From NCBI RefSeq assembly GCF_014773265.1, contig NZ_JACWMY010000006.1, positions 1 through 64,000 of the forward strand: a stretch of 64,000 nucleotides of DNA, given 5' to 3'. Position 1 is the stretch's first letter. The number at the start of each line of letters is the position of its first letter. The stretch is from Mucilaginibacter pankratovii (GTDB lineage: Bacteria > Bacteroidota > Bacteroidia > Sphingobacteriales > Sphingobacteriaceae). Positions 16,888 through 26,150 of this stretch are shown here, in pieces. Under the pieces are notes generated by a model. The model was given only the letters and a program-made list of their open reading frames with translations. It did not search any database and was not told the origin of the DNA. The position numbers were made by a program, and so were the translations under genes.

Positions 16888-17232
16888 ATGATAAAGTGGT
16901 TTTTGTATATTGTACTCTTAATGATATGCGCACCACGCCTTTTATCTGCAAGCACCAACACTGTTAATCATAAAACTTTTACCGGCTACACTATACGTAT
17001 GGGTATTGCCCCTGCGTTACAAAAGGATACAACCGCCAAGGCCAGGCAGCGCCAGCAGGAGGAGGATAAAAAGAAAATTAAAGAAGTAGCTAAGGCAAAA
17101 AAACAACCCAAGCCCGAAAAGGTGGAGGAGATAGACCCGGCAACGGGTAAGCCCAAAGCTAAACCTAAACGGCAGCGCCGGCCAGATGGTATGGAGCGGC
17201 CGCCTGAGATACCAAGAAGAAATAATAATTAG
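16888..17232 (+). CDS. Small exported basic Pro/Lys-rich protein
   Basis: A 115-residue protein from ATG 16888; a TTG at 16876 would add four residues ahead of the signal sequence. Residues 1-22 (MIKWFLYIVLLMICAPRLLS) form a signal peptide or membrane anchor. The remainder is low complexity: a Gln/Lys/Glu-rich charged helix (about 45-75), then a Pro/Lys-rich tail ending RPPEIPRRNNN. No family is recognised. It lies 24 nt ahead of the beta-barrel gene and may be co-transcribed with it. A periplasmic linker or cell-wall-associated role is only a guess. Confidence 0.6.
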   Translation: MIKWFLYIVLLMICAPRLLSASTNTVNHKTFTGYTIRMGIAPALQKDTTAKARQRQQEEDKKKIKEVAKAKKQPKPEKVEEIDPATGKPKAKPKRQRRPDGMERPPEIPRRNNN

Positions 17233-17256
17233 TGTTAAGTTTACGGCATATTATTA

Positions 17257-18165
17257 ATGAGATACTTCGGCATATTGGTTTTTTTAGTGAGTTGTAACGC
17301 ATTGAGCGCTGCAGTGGCAAAACCTTTGCTTTTTACAGCCCTGCAACCGCGTTTGGCTGCCGACACAGATACGGTTTTAAAGGCACCAGCCGATACCACT
17401 AAACCGGTAAAGAAGAACTCGCTTTCGGCAGGCATCAACTACGGCAGCGATGCGCTTTTTTTTGGTCGTACCGGCCCAACCAAATACCCCTTTATGGCTG
17501 CGGATGTGGTGATCAATTATCAATCCGGGTTTTTTGTGTATGGCTCTGCATTAAAGGTGCTTGGCTATAACCATGCAGTAGACGAGATTGATGTGGGCGG
17601 CGGATATTATTACCGGCTATCCAAAAAGTTTACGGGTACAATAAGTTACACCCGGTTTATTTTTAATAAGGAATCGGAGATCATCAAATCGGCATCATCC
17701 AACGATATCAACTTTAAAAACTCCTACGATTGGGGACCGTTTAAAACCAGTATTATAGGCGATTACTTGTTTGGGAAATCGTATGATATATTCGCAACGG
17801 TAAGCAATTCTAAATATTGGGAAAGCAGCTGGAGTATTTTTGACGATCAGGATTACCTCTCTATAAACCCCTCTATCAACTTTATTGTGGGTACGCAGAA
17901 TTTTGTACAGCGTTATTCCATCGACCACAAATACCGGCTGGAGGCCAATAATATTTATATCAGGAACGAGAACGGGCTGGGTGCCAGGGCCAACGCAAAG
18001 TTTAACATGTTGAACTATAGTTTTAAGATGCCGATATCCTACAACAGGCCGCATTATACTTTGGAGTTCTCTTACCGTTATTCAATCCCAGTGAATGTGG
18101 AGGGCGCACTGCTTAACCGGCGCGAATCTTTTTATAACTTAACATTTTATTACGTTTTTTATTGA
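17257..18165 (+). CDS. Predicted outer-membrane beta-barrel protein
   Basis: A 302-residue exported protein of unknown function. The signal peptide is residues 1-21 (GILVFLVSCNALSAAVA), followed by a Thr/Pro/Lys-rich spacer. About ten amphipathic strands begin at NSLSAGINYGSDALFFGR. The protein ends with YNLTFYYVFY, an aromatic C-terminal strand typical of Bam-dependent outer-membrane proteins. Its stop lies 6 nt before the response regulator gene, so it is probably co-transcribed with the two-component system and might be its target or sensor input. No named family was recognised. Confidence 0.7.
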   Translation: MRYFGILVFLVSCNALSAAVAKPLLFTALQPRLAADTDTVLKAPADTTKPVKKNSLSAGINYGSDALFFGRTGPTKYPFMAADVVINYQSGFFVYGSALKVLGYNHAVDEIDVGGGYYYRLSKKFTGTISYTRFIFNKESEIIKSASSNDINFKNSYDWGPFKTSIIGDYLFGKSYDIFATVSNSKYWESSWSIFDDQDYLSINPSINFIVGTQNFVQRYSIDHKYRLEANNIYIRNENGLGARANAKFNMLNYSFKMPISYNRPHYTLEFSYRYSIPVNVEGALLNRRESFYNLTFYYVFY

Positions 18166-18171
18166 TGCCTG

Positions 18172-18855
18172 ATGAATGTTTTAATTATTGAAGATGAAAA
18201 GGCGCTTGCCTACGAACTGGAACTGTTTTTATCAAAAAACAACTACATCTGCGAGGTATGCTTCAACGGCACTTCCGCATCCGAAAAGATAGCGGTAAAC
18301 CTTTACGATTTTATCCTGATAGATCTTGGCTTGCCCGATTATGAAGGGCTCGACCTGTTGAGCGAGGCCAAAAAAAGCCGCCCCGAGGCTGCCTGTATCA
18401 TCCTCACCGCCCGCGCGGAGGTTACCGACCGCATAAAAGGGCTGGACCTTGGTGCCGACGATTACCTGGCAAAACCATTCTCCTTACTGGAGCTGCAAAG
18501 CCGGATGCAAGCCATCACCCGCCGCAAATTTGGGCTGGTAAACCAAACGGTAGACCTGGATGGCTTCCTGGTAAACCTTACCGACCGTACCATAACCTAT
18601 CTAAGCAACACGGTGAGTACCATAACAAAAAAAGAGTTCGACCTGATAGCATACCTCATTTTGCATAAAAACCGAACCTTAACCCGGGCGCAATTAAGCG
18701 AGCATATTTGGGGGAGTGTGGTGAATGATGATTACGACTCGAACTTTATTGATGCCCACATCAAAAACATACGCAAAAAGTTAAGTGTTTTTGCCGGCAC
18801 CGACTGGCTGGAAACCGTGAGGGGGCTGGGCTACCGGATAAAAACAAACGTTTAA
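18172..18855 (+). CDS. OmpR/PhoB-family response regulator
   Basis: A 227-residue cytoplasmic regulator. The receiver domain (1-115) has the acidic pair in IIEDEKALAYEL, the phosphoacceptor Asp in FILIDLGLPDYEG (about residue 50), Thr in CIILTARAEV, and Lys in YLAKPFSLLE. The winged-helix output domain (about 125-225) contains ITKKEFDLIAYLI and SNFIDAHIKNIRKKL. It is followed 4 nt later by a histidine kinase gene starting with TTG, a standard cognate pair. The regulated genes are unknown; the beta-barrel gene upstream is a candidate. Confidence 0.95.
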   Translation: MNVLIIEDEKALAYELELFLSKNNYICEVCFNGTSASEKIAVNLYDFILIDLGLPDYEGLDLLSEAKKSRPEAACIILTARAEVTDRIKGLDLGADDYLAKPFSLLELQSRMQAITRRKFGLVNQTVDLDGFLVNLTDRTITYLSNTVSTITKKEFDLIAYLILHKNRTLTRAQLSEHIWGSVVNDDYDSNFIDAHIKNIRKKLSVFAGTDWLETVRGLGYRIKTNV

Positions 18856-18859
18856 GTAT

Positions 18860-20188
18860 TTGAAACTTAAAACCAAACTTACGCTGTTTAATGCCATCTC
18901 AAAATTGGTTATTGTAACCCTTTTTGTGTTGTTGCTGCCATCCATCATTGAAAGTATAAACCGTAACTATACCGACGAGCGCCTCATCAAACAGAAGGAT
19001 AAGCTGCTACAGATTGTAAAAGAGAAAGGGATACAAACCTATATAGAAGACGGGCAAAGTTATGGTAGCTACCTTCCGCTTAAGGAAGAGTATATTGGTT
19101 TGGATGAGGTAGAACCCGACTACTACGCCGATACCATCCAAAACGAAAAGCGGTCTGTTGAGCGCGACACCATAGATTACCGCATCCTGAGCCACACCTT
19201 TAAGGTAGGGAAGAAGAACTATCTGCTGGAGATAGGTAAAAGCACCGAAACCATTGATGATACCACCGGCCCTTTGCAGAATATCGCCTTCCTGATATTG
19301 TTGGGGATGATATTGCTAACCATTATTGCCGACCAGGTGTATTCCAACTATATCCTTGCACCCCTAAGTCGCATCATCCGTACAAAACTGGTGGGCACCA
19401 AGTTCCCGAGTTTTACGTCTTATGCGCAGGTTAAAACCAGCACATCAGATTTTCAGCATCTCGATTTGAGCATCCACAGGATGATAGAGACCATCGAACA
19501 CGCTTTTCAAAAGGAGCGGGAGTTTATCTCCAACGCGTCGCACGAGCTGATGACGCCGATATCTATCCTGCAATCGAAGATAGAGAACATGTTTGAGCAG
19601 GAAGATATTGCCGATGAAATGAAGGTGCGAATGCTGGAGATGCAGAAGATCCTCAACCGGCTAAAAAGTATTACCAAAACATTACTGCTTATATCGCAGA
19701 TAGAGAATGAGCAGTTTTTAAAGGAAGATGAGATCTCGCTGACTGATATGCTGCAGGACCTGTACGAAGAGATCTCCATCCGCCTGCAGGAAAAGAACAT
19801 CGGTTATGCGCTGGCGCTCTCGCAGGATGTAACACTCATCAATGTAAACAAGTTTTTGCTGTTCAACCTGCTATTTAACCTGGTGAACAATGCCATTAAA
19901 TACAATAAACCCGATGGCTCTATCATCGTTACTGGCGAGCAGATGAAAAATTATTATGTCATCAATATAAATGATACCGGCATTGGCATCGCTGCCGACG
20001 AGCTGCCGTATATTTTTAACCGGTTTAAAAAAATAAAGCAATCGCTTAAGCAGGATAGCTTTGGTTTAGGGTTACCTATTGTAAAATCGATAGCCGCTTT
20101 TCACGATATCGAACTACAGGTACGCTCCGAGCAGAATGTGGGCAGCACTTTCACCCTTATTGTCCCTGCAAAGTTGGTGAAGCAATAA
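18860..20188 (+). CDS. Membrane sensor histidine kinase
   Basis: A 442-residue kinase paired with the regulator just upstream. The first membrane helix is about residues 10-30 (LVIVTLFVLLLPSI), then a periplasmic sensor of about 100 residues rich in charged residues, then the second helix (about 140-162, IAFLILLGMILLTIIA). The HisKA domain has the phosphorylated His in SNASHELMTPISIL, and the ATP-binding domain shows NAIKYNKPDGS (N box), DTGIGIAADE (G1) and GLGLPIVKSIA (G2). The start is TTG at 18860 (reads MKLKTKL); no better ATG precedes the first helix. Confidence 0.93.
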   Translation: MKLKTKLTLFNAISKLVIVTLFVLLLPSIIESINRNYTDERLIKQKDKLLQIVKEKGIQTYIEDGQSYGSYLPLKEEYIGLDEVEPDYYADTIQNEKRSVERDTIDYRILSHTFKVGKKNYLLEIGKSTETIDDTTGPLQNIAFLILLGMILLTIIADQVYSNYILAPLSRIIRTKLVGTKFPSFTSYAQVKTSTSDFQHLDLSIHRMIETIEHAFQKEREFISNASHELMTPISILQSKIENMFEQEDIADEMKVRMLEMQKILNRLKSITKTLLLISQIENEQFLKEDEISLTDMLQDLYEEISIRLQEKNIGYALALSQDVTLINVNKFLLFNLLFNLVNNAIKYNKPDGSIIVTGEQMKNYYVININDTGIGIAADELPYIFNRFKKIKQSLKQDSFGLGLPIVKSIAAFHDIELQVRSEQNVGSTFTLIVPAKLVKQ

Positions 20189-20406
20189 TTATTGCGCCAA
20201 TAATTGTACTAAAATGCAGTCAGCCAAAAAATACGTCAGTCTCTGTGTCTGCCAATCTTTCACATTTGTTTTCCTAAATATTAAAAAAATGTTGTTACAC
20301 TATTATTTTTTAAGACTGCCGCCGATTATCCGTTATTACATAACATCTGTCTTATTTGGCACCCACTTTGCAATTACTTCCGTATAAAACATATCAACTA
20401 AATAAC

Positions 20407-21084
20407 ATGAAGACTTTAAAATTAAAGATAGCTACGTTCGGTATTGCATTAGCTACATTAGGCGTTTTAGGCGCAGGCTGTAATTCACTTACTAAAACAC
20501 AAAAAGGCGCGGCTATTGGCGCAGGTGCCGGTGGTACTATAGGGGCTATAATTGGTAAAGCAGCAGGTAATACCGCATTGGGCGCTATTATAGGTGGTGC
20601 CGTTGGTGGTACTGCAGGTGCTTTTATTGGCCGTAATATGGATAGGCAAGCTGCCGAAATTAAGCAAACCGTACCGGGTGCTACCGTTATCCGCGAAGGC
20701 GAAGGTATTTTGGTGAAATTCGATTCGGGTATTTTATTTGATACTGATAAATCGGCGCTTAAGACTGCTGCGCGTACCAACTTGCAAAACCTTGCTGCAT
20801 CATTGGTAAACAACCCGCAAACAAATATTTTAATTGTAGGCCATACCGATAACACCGGTTCTGACGCACACAATATGGATCTTTCTATCCGCAGGGCAGA
20901 AGCTGTGAAATCATTCATAGCAGCTGGAAATGTTGCCAACTCAAGGTTATCCACATCTGGTAAAGGCGAAACCGAACCAATTGCCGATAATACTACAGTT
21001 GACGGTCGCTCACAAAACCGCCGTGTAGAAATTGTAATTGTTGCGAACGAGCAGATGAAAAACCAGGCCCGCAGCGCACAATAA
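20407..21084 (+). CDS. OmpA-family lipoprotein with glycine zipper
   Basis: A 225-residue outer-membrane lipoprotein. The lipobox is LGVLGAGC at about residue 22, so the mature protein starts at that Cys. Next comes a glycine-zipper region (GAAIGAGAGGTIGAIIG), which may insert in the membrane, then an OmpA peptidoglycan-binding domain (about 110-215) with IVGHTDNTGSDAHNMDLS and the typical end SQNRRVEI. Start ATG 20407 is preferred over an in-frame start at 20356, which would put 17 residues before the signal. It probably tethers the outer membrane to peptidoglycan. An intrinsic terminator follows at 21119. Confidence 0.93.
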   Translation: MKTLKLKIATFGIALATLGVLGAGCNSLTKTQKGAAIGAGAGGTIGAIIGKAAGNTALGAIIGGAVGGTAGAFIGRNMDRQAAEIKQTVPGATVIREGEGILVKFDSGILFDTDKSALKTAARTNLQNLAASLVNNPQTNILIVGHTDNTGSDAHNMDLSIRRAEAVKSFIAAGNVANSRLSTSGKGETEPIADNTTVDGRSQNRRVEIVIVANEQMKNQARSAQ

Positions 21085-21118
21085 GTATAAAATAACAGAG
21101 ATCAGTTAATAGTTTCCA

Positions 21119-21154
21119 AAGCCCTCCCGATTATTCGGGAGGGCTTTGTTGTTT
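21119..21154 (+). terminator. Intrinsic terminator after the OmpA lipoprotein gene
   Basis: A 12-bp stem (AAGCCCTCCCGA with TCGGGAGGGCTT) with a short loop is followed by TTGTTGTTTT. It lies 35 nt after the OmpA-family stop. Confidence 0.85.
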
Positions 21155-21237
21155 TAAGCGATTCCCATTTTGAAATTGAGACTTATTTTGAAACTCATTG
21201 TTTGGCCGCGTAGCTAAATAACTTTGCAGATTCCTCA

Positions 21238-21390
21238 ATGCGCCGTAGGCGCTACCTGCTTGTAGAAGAATGGAAAACAGGAAATTTTGCGCCGTAGGTG
21301 CTACCCCCGACTTGAATAGTTATGGGTAGCACCTACGGCGCACAAAATGGGAACTATTGGGATCTACAAACAGGTAGCCCCTAACGGGGC
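21238..21390. repeat. Cluster of related GCGCCGTAGG-GCTACC repeats
   Basis: Four related units occupy the gap before hisS. TGCGCCGTAGGTGCTACCC at 21288-21306 has an exact inverted copy at 21324-21342 (19-bp arms, 17-nt loop). A direct variant lies at 21239-21266 and contains GGCGCTACCTGCTTGTAG. A reverse-oriented variant at 21361-21390 carries CTACAAACAGGTAGC. The set looks like a dispersed palindromic repeat family that has duplicated locally. Confidence 0.8.
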
Positions 21391-21451
21391 AAGGATGCTA
21401 ACTTAGGGGAATAACCAATAGCAGGCGGGTTTACGTGAAGTTTGTTTTTTG

Positions 21452-21459
21452 TACCTTTG
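21452..21459 (+). promoter_or_regulatory. -7 promoter box of hisS abutting the start codon
   Basis: TACCTTTG matches TAnnTTTG and ends only 4 nt before ATG 21464. A weak TTTA at 21430-21433 stands 18 nt upstream as the -33 element. Transcription would begin at or next to the start codon, giving a leaderless or near-leaderless mRNA. This also excludes the TTG at 21449 as the start. Confidence 0.6.
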
Positions 21460-21463
21460 CGGC

Positions 21464-22837
21464 ATGGCATCCATCAAACCATCTGTACCCAAGGGCACCC
21501 GCGATTTTTCTCCGGCCGAAATGGCAAAACGTAATTTTATTTTCGATACCATTAAAGGCGTATTCCGCAAATATGGCTATCAGCAAATAGAAACGCCTAC
21601 GATGGAGAACCTAAGCACCCTTACCGGGAAATATGGCGATGAAGGGGATAAACTAATATTTAAGGTGCTGAATAGTGGCGATTATTTGGCCAAGGCCGAT
21701 AATAAGCAAATTGATGAACGCAACTCCAATCTGCTAACCAGCTCCATCTCCGAAAAAGCCCTCCGCTACGATCTCACCGTGCCATTCGCCCGGTACGTAG
21801 TGCAGCACCAAAACGAAATCACCTTTCCGTTCAAACGCTTCCAGGTGCAGCCGGTTTGGCGTGCCGACAGGCCGCAGAAGGGCCGCTATCGCGAGTTTTA
21901 CCAGTGCGATGCGGATGTGGTAGGCTCTGCTTCTTTATTGAACGAGGCCGAATTTGTGATGATATATGACGAAGCCTTAAGCCTTTTAGGATTAAAGGAT
22001 TTCACTATAAAAATTAATAATAGAAAAATCCTATCAGGAATAGCGCAAGTTATAGATAAATACGATAGTATTATTGACCTCACTGTAGCTATTGATAAGC
22101 TTGACAAAATAGGGCTGGATGGTGTTATAAAAGAGCTTTTGGAACGCGGTTTTACCGATGCGGATATTGATAAACTAAAGCCCGTTATCTTGCTGGAAGG
22201 CAGCAACGAAGAGAAATTACAAAAACTCCGCGAAGCTTTAAAAACTTCTGAGATCGGCCTGCAGGGTTGCGAAGAATTGGAAACGGTATTTAACTATTTA
22301 AAATACACCCCGCTTAAAAAGGCAGTATTGGAATTAGATATCACCCTTGCCCGTGGGCTTAATTATTATACCGGCGCCATTTTCGAGGTGAAGACCAACG
22401 AGGTTGCGATGGGCAGCATCGGCGGCGGCGGCCGGTACGATGACCTTACCGGTATGTTCGGTTTAAAGGGTTTAACCGGCGCAGGCATCTCTTTCGGGGC
22501 CGACCGGATCTACGATGTACTGGAAGAACTTAACCTTTTCCCGGCATCTGCCGAGCAAAGTACCCAGGTGCTTATTATAGCCTTTGATACCCAGGCCGAA
22601 ATTTACGCGTTGCCATTGCTGCAAAAGCTGCGCAATAGCAGTGTGAATGCCGAGTTGTATCCGGCAGGTGCCAAAATCAAAAAGCAAATGGATTACGCCA
22701 ATAGTAAGCAGATCCCCTATACCGTACTAATAGGCAGCGACGAAATGCAAAGCGGCTTACTTGCTTTTAAAAATATGGAAAGCGGTGTGCAGGAAAAATT
22801 ATCTGCCGGGGATATAGTAAGCAGGCTGATTAGTTAA
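21464..22837 (+). CDS. hisS: Histidyl-tRNA synthetase
   Basis: This class II synthetase charges tRNA-His. It has 457 residues from ATG 21464 (MASIKPSVPKGTRDF). Motif 1 lies around FRKYGYQQIETPTMENL and motif 2 at FQVQPVWRADRPQKGRYREFYQCD. The HisA-like signature ARGLNYYTGAIFEV follows, then motif 3 at GGGGRYDDL ... GAGISFGADRIYDVL, and an anticodon-binding domain from about residue 365 (VLIIAFDTQAEIYALPLL). A shortly upstream promoter box means translation likely starts without a leader. Confidence 0.96.
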   Translation: MASIKPSVPKGTRDFSPAEMAKRNFIFDTIKGVFRKYGYQQIETPTMENLSTLTGKYGDEGDKLIFKVLNSGDYLAKADNKQIDERNSNLLTSSISEKALRYDLTVPFARYVVQHQNEITFPFKRFQVQPVWRADRPQKGRYREFYQCDADVVGSASLLNEAEFVMIYDEALSLLGLKDFTIKINNRKILSGIAQVIDKYDSIIDLTVAIDKLDKIGLDGVIKELLERGFTDADIDKLKPVILLEGSNEEKLQKLREALKTSEIGLQGCEELETVFNYLKYTPLKKAVLELDITLARGLNYYTGAIFEVKTNEVAMGSIGGGGRYDDLTGMFGLKGLTGAGISFGADRIYDVLEELNLFPASAEQSTQVLIIAFDTQAEIYALPLLQKLRNSSVNAELYPAGAKIKKQMDYANSKQIPYTVLIGSDEMQSGLLAFKNMESGVQEKLSAGDIVSRLIS

Positions 22838-22838
22838 G

Positions 22839-24692
22839 TTAAGCCAGGTATACTTTAAAGGTTGTTCCTTTACCCAATTCGCTGCTTACCTCTATTTTTC
22901 CGCCGAAGGATTCTACCTGGTTTTTGGTGATGAACAGCCCCATACCTTTGGCGTCGCGGTTGCCATGGAAGGTTTTGTACATGCCAAACAATTCTTCGCC
23001 ATGTTTCTTAAGGTCGATGCCGATACCATTATCAGCAACAATAAAACCATGTCCTCCATTTTGCTCCTCAAAATACTCAATGGTTATTCTTGGGGCACTG
23101 GTTAACGACCGGTATTTAATGCCATTGCTGAGTAAGTTAAGCATAATGCTTTCCAGATAAGCCGGGCTATAAATAAGCGTGCGATCTTTGGGAATACGAT
23201 TATTTATTTCTACGTTCCATATAGCAATATCATTGCTTAGCAATTCTATTGCCTTCTCCACATAACTATGTAAGTTCAGCTCTATCGTGTGAATATCTAT
23301 ATTGGTTTGGATAGAAACTACCTCGTTTAAATTGGTGATAGTATCGTTTAGCTGTTGTGATACATTTATCAAATGGCCAGACAGCTCTGCCTTTTCTTCA
23401 TCGTTTGTTTGCGGGTCGCTCAACACATCCATTATCATTTTAAAATTGCTGGCGTGTGTGCGCAGGTTGTGTGATACGATGTAAGCGAAATTAAGCAGCC
23501 GGTTATTTTGGCCGCTAACCATATCCAGGGACTCGCGCAGCTGTTCTTCTTTGTTTTTTTGCTCGGTGATATCGGTGTGGGTGCCTATAACGCGTAAAGG
23601 CTTGTCGTTTTCGTCATACTCCATTATCTTACCGCGGTCGAGTATCCACTTGTAGGTGTTGTCCTTACATAAAACCCGGTGCTGGTTTGTATAGATCTCG
23701 GTTTCGCCCCTTAGGTGTTTTTTAAGGTCGGCAAGGTATTTTCCCTTATCAGCGGGATGTACCCTGCTGGTCCAATCGCCCAGTACCGCGCCAAAATTAT
23801 CGTTCTCCATACCTATCATGCGCAGGCATTGCTCCGAATGGAATATGGTCCTGTTTTTTATATCCCAATCCCAAAGGCCCCCGCCCGAGCCTTCGGATGC
23901 GAATGCCCAGCGGCGCTCACTTTCGCGCAACGCTTCCTCTGCTTTTTTACGTTCGGTAATATCCTTTATCTGCGATACAAAATACAGCGGCTCCTCCTCC
24001 TCGTCCCGTACCAGTGATACATTCAAAACTATCCAGATAACTTTCCCGCTTTTGGTAAAATAGCGTTTTTCCATCTGGTAATTTTTTATCTCTTTGTTCA
24101 GCGTTTTTTGCAGCAGGCTGAGGTCGGCTTCCAGGTCGTCGGGGTGGGTTATTTCCTGGAATGTTTTGGTTATCAGTTCTTCCGCCGTATAACCCAGCAT
24201 AGCGCAGATGCTTTTATTTACTTTAAGGAATTTCCCTTCGGTAGATACCAGCACCATGCCGATAGATGAATGCTCAAAGGCGTTCCTGAAAGTTTCTTCG
24301 CTAATTTCAAGGCTCAGTTCGGTCTTCTTTTTTTTGCTGATGTCTAAATGGCAGCCCACCATGCGCACGGGTTCGTCGCCATCCCATTCTATTACCCGGC
24401 CGGTGGTATTTACCCAAACTATCGATCCATTTTTGTGCTTGTACCTAACATCAATATTGTATGGCTTTAAGCCATGGCTTAAATAATGTTCGGTTACACA
24501 TTTATCCATACGCGGGCGGTCCTCTTCTACAATGAGTTTAGCCCAGGTATCTGTTGAATTGGCCAGCTCATGGTCCTGGTAGCCAAATATGGCCTTAAAC
24601 GCCGGGCTTAGCACTACCGTATTTTCTTTAACCTGGTAATCCCAATATCCGGCAAGGGTTTCTTCAAGAATAATTTTGTAGATATTCTCCAT
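22839..24692 (-). CDS. Cytoplasmic multi-PAS sensor histidine kinase
   Basis: A 617-residue soluble kinase without membrane helices. Three PAS/PAC units occupy about 1-120 (VLSPAFKAIFGYQDHEL), 125-250 (EHSSIGMVLVSTEGKFLKVN) and 258-385 (SEGSGGGLWDWDIKNRT). The dimerisation helix has the phosphoacceptor His in NFAYIVSHNLRTHASNF, and the ATPase domain shows LNLLSNGIKYRS, IVADNGIGIDL and GKGMGL-like AKGMGLFITKNQVE. PAS domains could sense redox, light or ligands; no cofactor can be inferred. No response regulator is adjacent. It converges on hisS with a 1-nt gap. Confidence 0.92.
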   Translation of the reverse strand: MENIYKIILEETLAGYWDYQVKENTVVLSPAFKAIFGYQDHELANSTDTWAKLIVEEDRPRMDKCVTEHYLSHGLKPYNIDVRYKHKNGSIVWVNTTGRVIEWDGDEPVRMVGCHLDISKKKKTELSLEISEETFRNAFEHSSIGMVLVSTEGKFLKVNKSICAMLGYTAEELITKTFQEITHPDDLEADLSLLQKTLNKEIKNYQMEKRYFTKSGKVIWIVLNVSLVRDEEEEPLYFVSQIKDITERKKAEEALRESERRWAFASEGSGGGLWDWDIKNRTIFHSEQCLRMIGMENDNFGAVLGDWTSRVHPADKGKYLADLKKHLRGETEIYTNQHRVLCKDNTYKWILDRGKIMEYDENDKPLRVIGTHTDITEQKNKEEQLRESLDMVSGQNNRLLNFAYIVSHNLRTHASNFKMIMDVLSDPQTNDEEKAELSGHLINVSQQLNDTITNLNEVVSIQTNIDIHTIELNLHSYVEKAIELLSNDIAIWNVEINNRIPKDRTLIYSPAYLESIMLNLLSNGIKYRSLTSAPRITIEYFEEQNGGHGFIVADNGIGIDLKKHGEELFGMYKTFHGNRDAKGMGLFITKNQVESFGGKIEVSSELGKGTTFKVYLA

Positions 24693-24848
24693 CAGTTCGC
24701 AAGGGCTCGTAGCGGCAATTTAATTCTATGTAAAATACAACAATACCGTTAATTAATGAAAAGTACTTACAGGAATGGTGTTTTTGTGCAAAGAAGTCCC
24801 TTTAAGGGGAGTAAACGACAAGTGGACTTAAATGTTCGCCTGTGTGGC

Positions 24849-26048
24849 TTATATAAAATTCAAGCCGGCGAAATTCTTGTTGAGTACCTGGCTGTTGTTT
24901 ACGTTAAGCCATTTATCAAGCAGGGTGGCGTAAACGTCCCTAAAATCTATCTCGTATTTCAGGTCGCCATTATCCAATTTGGCAAGGTTTGGCGCATTAT
25001 TATAAATGCCCTGCTTTTTTAGATTGCCGCCAAAGATCATTACGTTGTTAGCGGTGCCATGATCGGTACCGTTGCTGGCGTTTTGCTCTACACGGCGGCC
25101 AAATTCCGAGAACGTCATCACCAGCGTGTCATCCAGTTTATTGGCTTGCTTCAGGTCTTTTACAAAGGCAGCAACTGCATCACCATAAATTTTCAACTGC
25201 CGGCCCTGCTGGTTTTGTTGGCCGGTGTGGGTATCAAACCCACTTAACGATACATAATACACCCGTGTTTTTAAACCGGAGTTGATAAACTTGGCAACAC
25301 TTTTAAGCTGGTTGGCGAATGCAGTTTGCGGATAGGGGGCAGTGGTGTTATATGTTTTTGATGTTTGCTGAATATAATCTGCTGATGAATAGGTTTCTAT
25401 CATGGTTTTATACAGATAGCCTAAGTTGTCCTCATTAAGGTTAGCGCTATCATGCTGATGTACCAATTGTTTAAAGAAGGGGTCGCGCGTGGCCTGGTAT
25501 AATTTGGCCGGATTTTCCACAGCAATGCCTTTCATTTTAGTGCCTTTCATAGCTAATGAGAGGGTGTCGTCCACCTCAATAGCCGTGTAGGGGTCTTTAC
25601 AAGTGCTGCAGGTCGAATCGAGATAACGGCCTATCCAGCCGGTGGTTAAAAACTGGTTGGCATCGCTGCCTGTTTGCCATATATCCATCGAACGAAAATG
25701 CGACCTATCCGGGTTTGGGTACCCTACCGAATTGATAACGCCCATCCAGCCCTGGTCGTAAATTTCTTTTAGCGCCGATAGGTTGGGATTAAGCCCCTGC
25801 ATATCTGTAAGCTTTATAATGTCGGGCTGTTGCATGGCGATGGTTTTGCGTTTTTGATAGTAGATATCATTACCATAAGGCACAATTGTATTGAGACCGT
25901 CGTTTCCGCCGGACAGCTGTATAATAACCATGTTTTTATAGCCAGACATATCGCCCATGGCCATTGCTTCCAATGGTTTCAAAAACGAGGGGATCAAAAA
26001 TGCCCCCGATGCCAGTGCCGAACTCCTTAAAAAATCTCTGCGTTTCAT
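24849..26048 (-). CDS. DUF1501 family exported protein
   Basis: A 399-residue protein of the DUF1501 (PF07394) family, related to sulfatase/alkaline-phosphatase-like folds. The N-terminus MKRRDFLRSSALASGAFLIP is a Tat-like twin-arginine signal. Family patterns include IQLSGGNDGLNTIVPYG, FRSMDIWQTGSD, TGWIGRYLD, and the C-terminal FGRRVEQNASNGTDHGTANN with HGTA. It follows the DUF1800 gene on the same strand. This gene pair recurs across Bacteroidota and Planctomycetota, so the two products probably act together. The biochemical function is unknown. Confidence 0.9.
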   Translation of the reverse strand: MKRRDFLRSSALASGAFLIPSFLKPLEAMAMGDMSGYKNMVIIQLSGGNDGLNTIVPYGNDIYYQKRKTIAMQQPDIIKLTDMQGLNPNLSALKEIYDQGWMGVINSVGYPNPDRSHFRSMDIWQTGSDANQFLTTGWIGRYLDSTCSTCKDPYTAIEVDDTLSLAMKGTKMKGIAVENPAKLYQATRDPFFKQLVHQHDSANLNEDNLGYLYKTMIETYSSADYIQQTSKTYNTTAPYPQTAFANQLKSVAKFINSGLKTRVYYVSLSGFDTHTGQQNQQGRQLKIYGDAVAAFVKDLKQANKLDDTLVMTFSEFGRRVEQNASNGTDHGTANNVMIFGGNLKKQGIYNNAPNLAKLDNGDLKYEIDFRDVYATLLDKWLNVNNSQVLNKNFAGLNFI

Positions 26049-26065
26049 AGTAATGTTTTAATTTT

Positions 26066-26133
26066 GAATGAGTGAATGAGCGAATGTCGGATGTAACATT
26101 CATTGCTTCAATCATTCGCTCCTTCACTCATTC
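26066..26133. repeat. Long inverted repeat between DUF1800 and DUF1501 genes
   Basis: Left arm 26066-26086 and right arm 26113-26133 are 21 nt each and complementary at 20 of 21 positions, with a 26-nt loop. Each arm is built of iterated GAATGAGTGAATG-like words. It sits in the 102-bp gap of the DUF1800-DUF1501 pair and could attenuate or stabilise the transcript. There is no T-tract on either side. Confidence 0.8.
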
Positions 26134-26150
26134 GTTCCCTCACTCATTGC

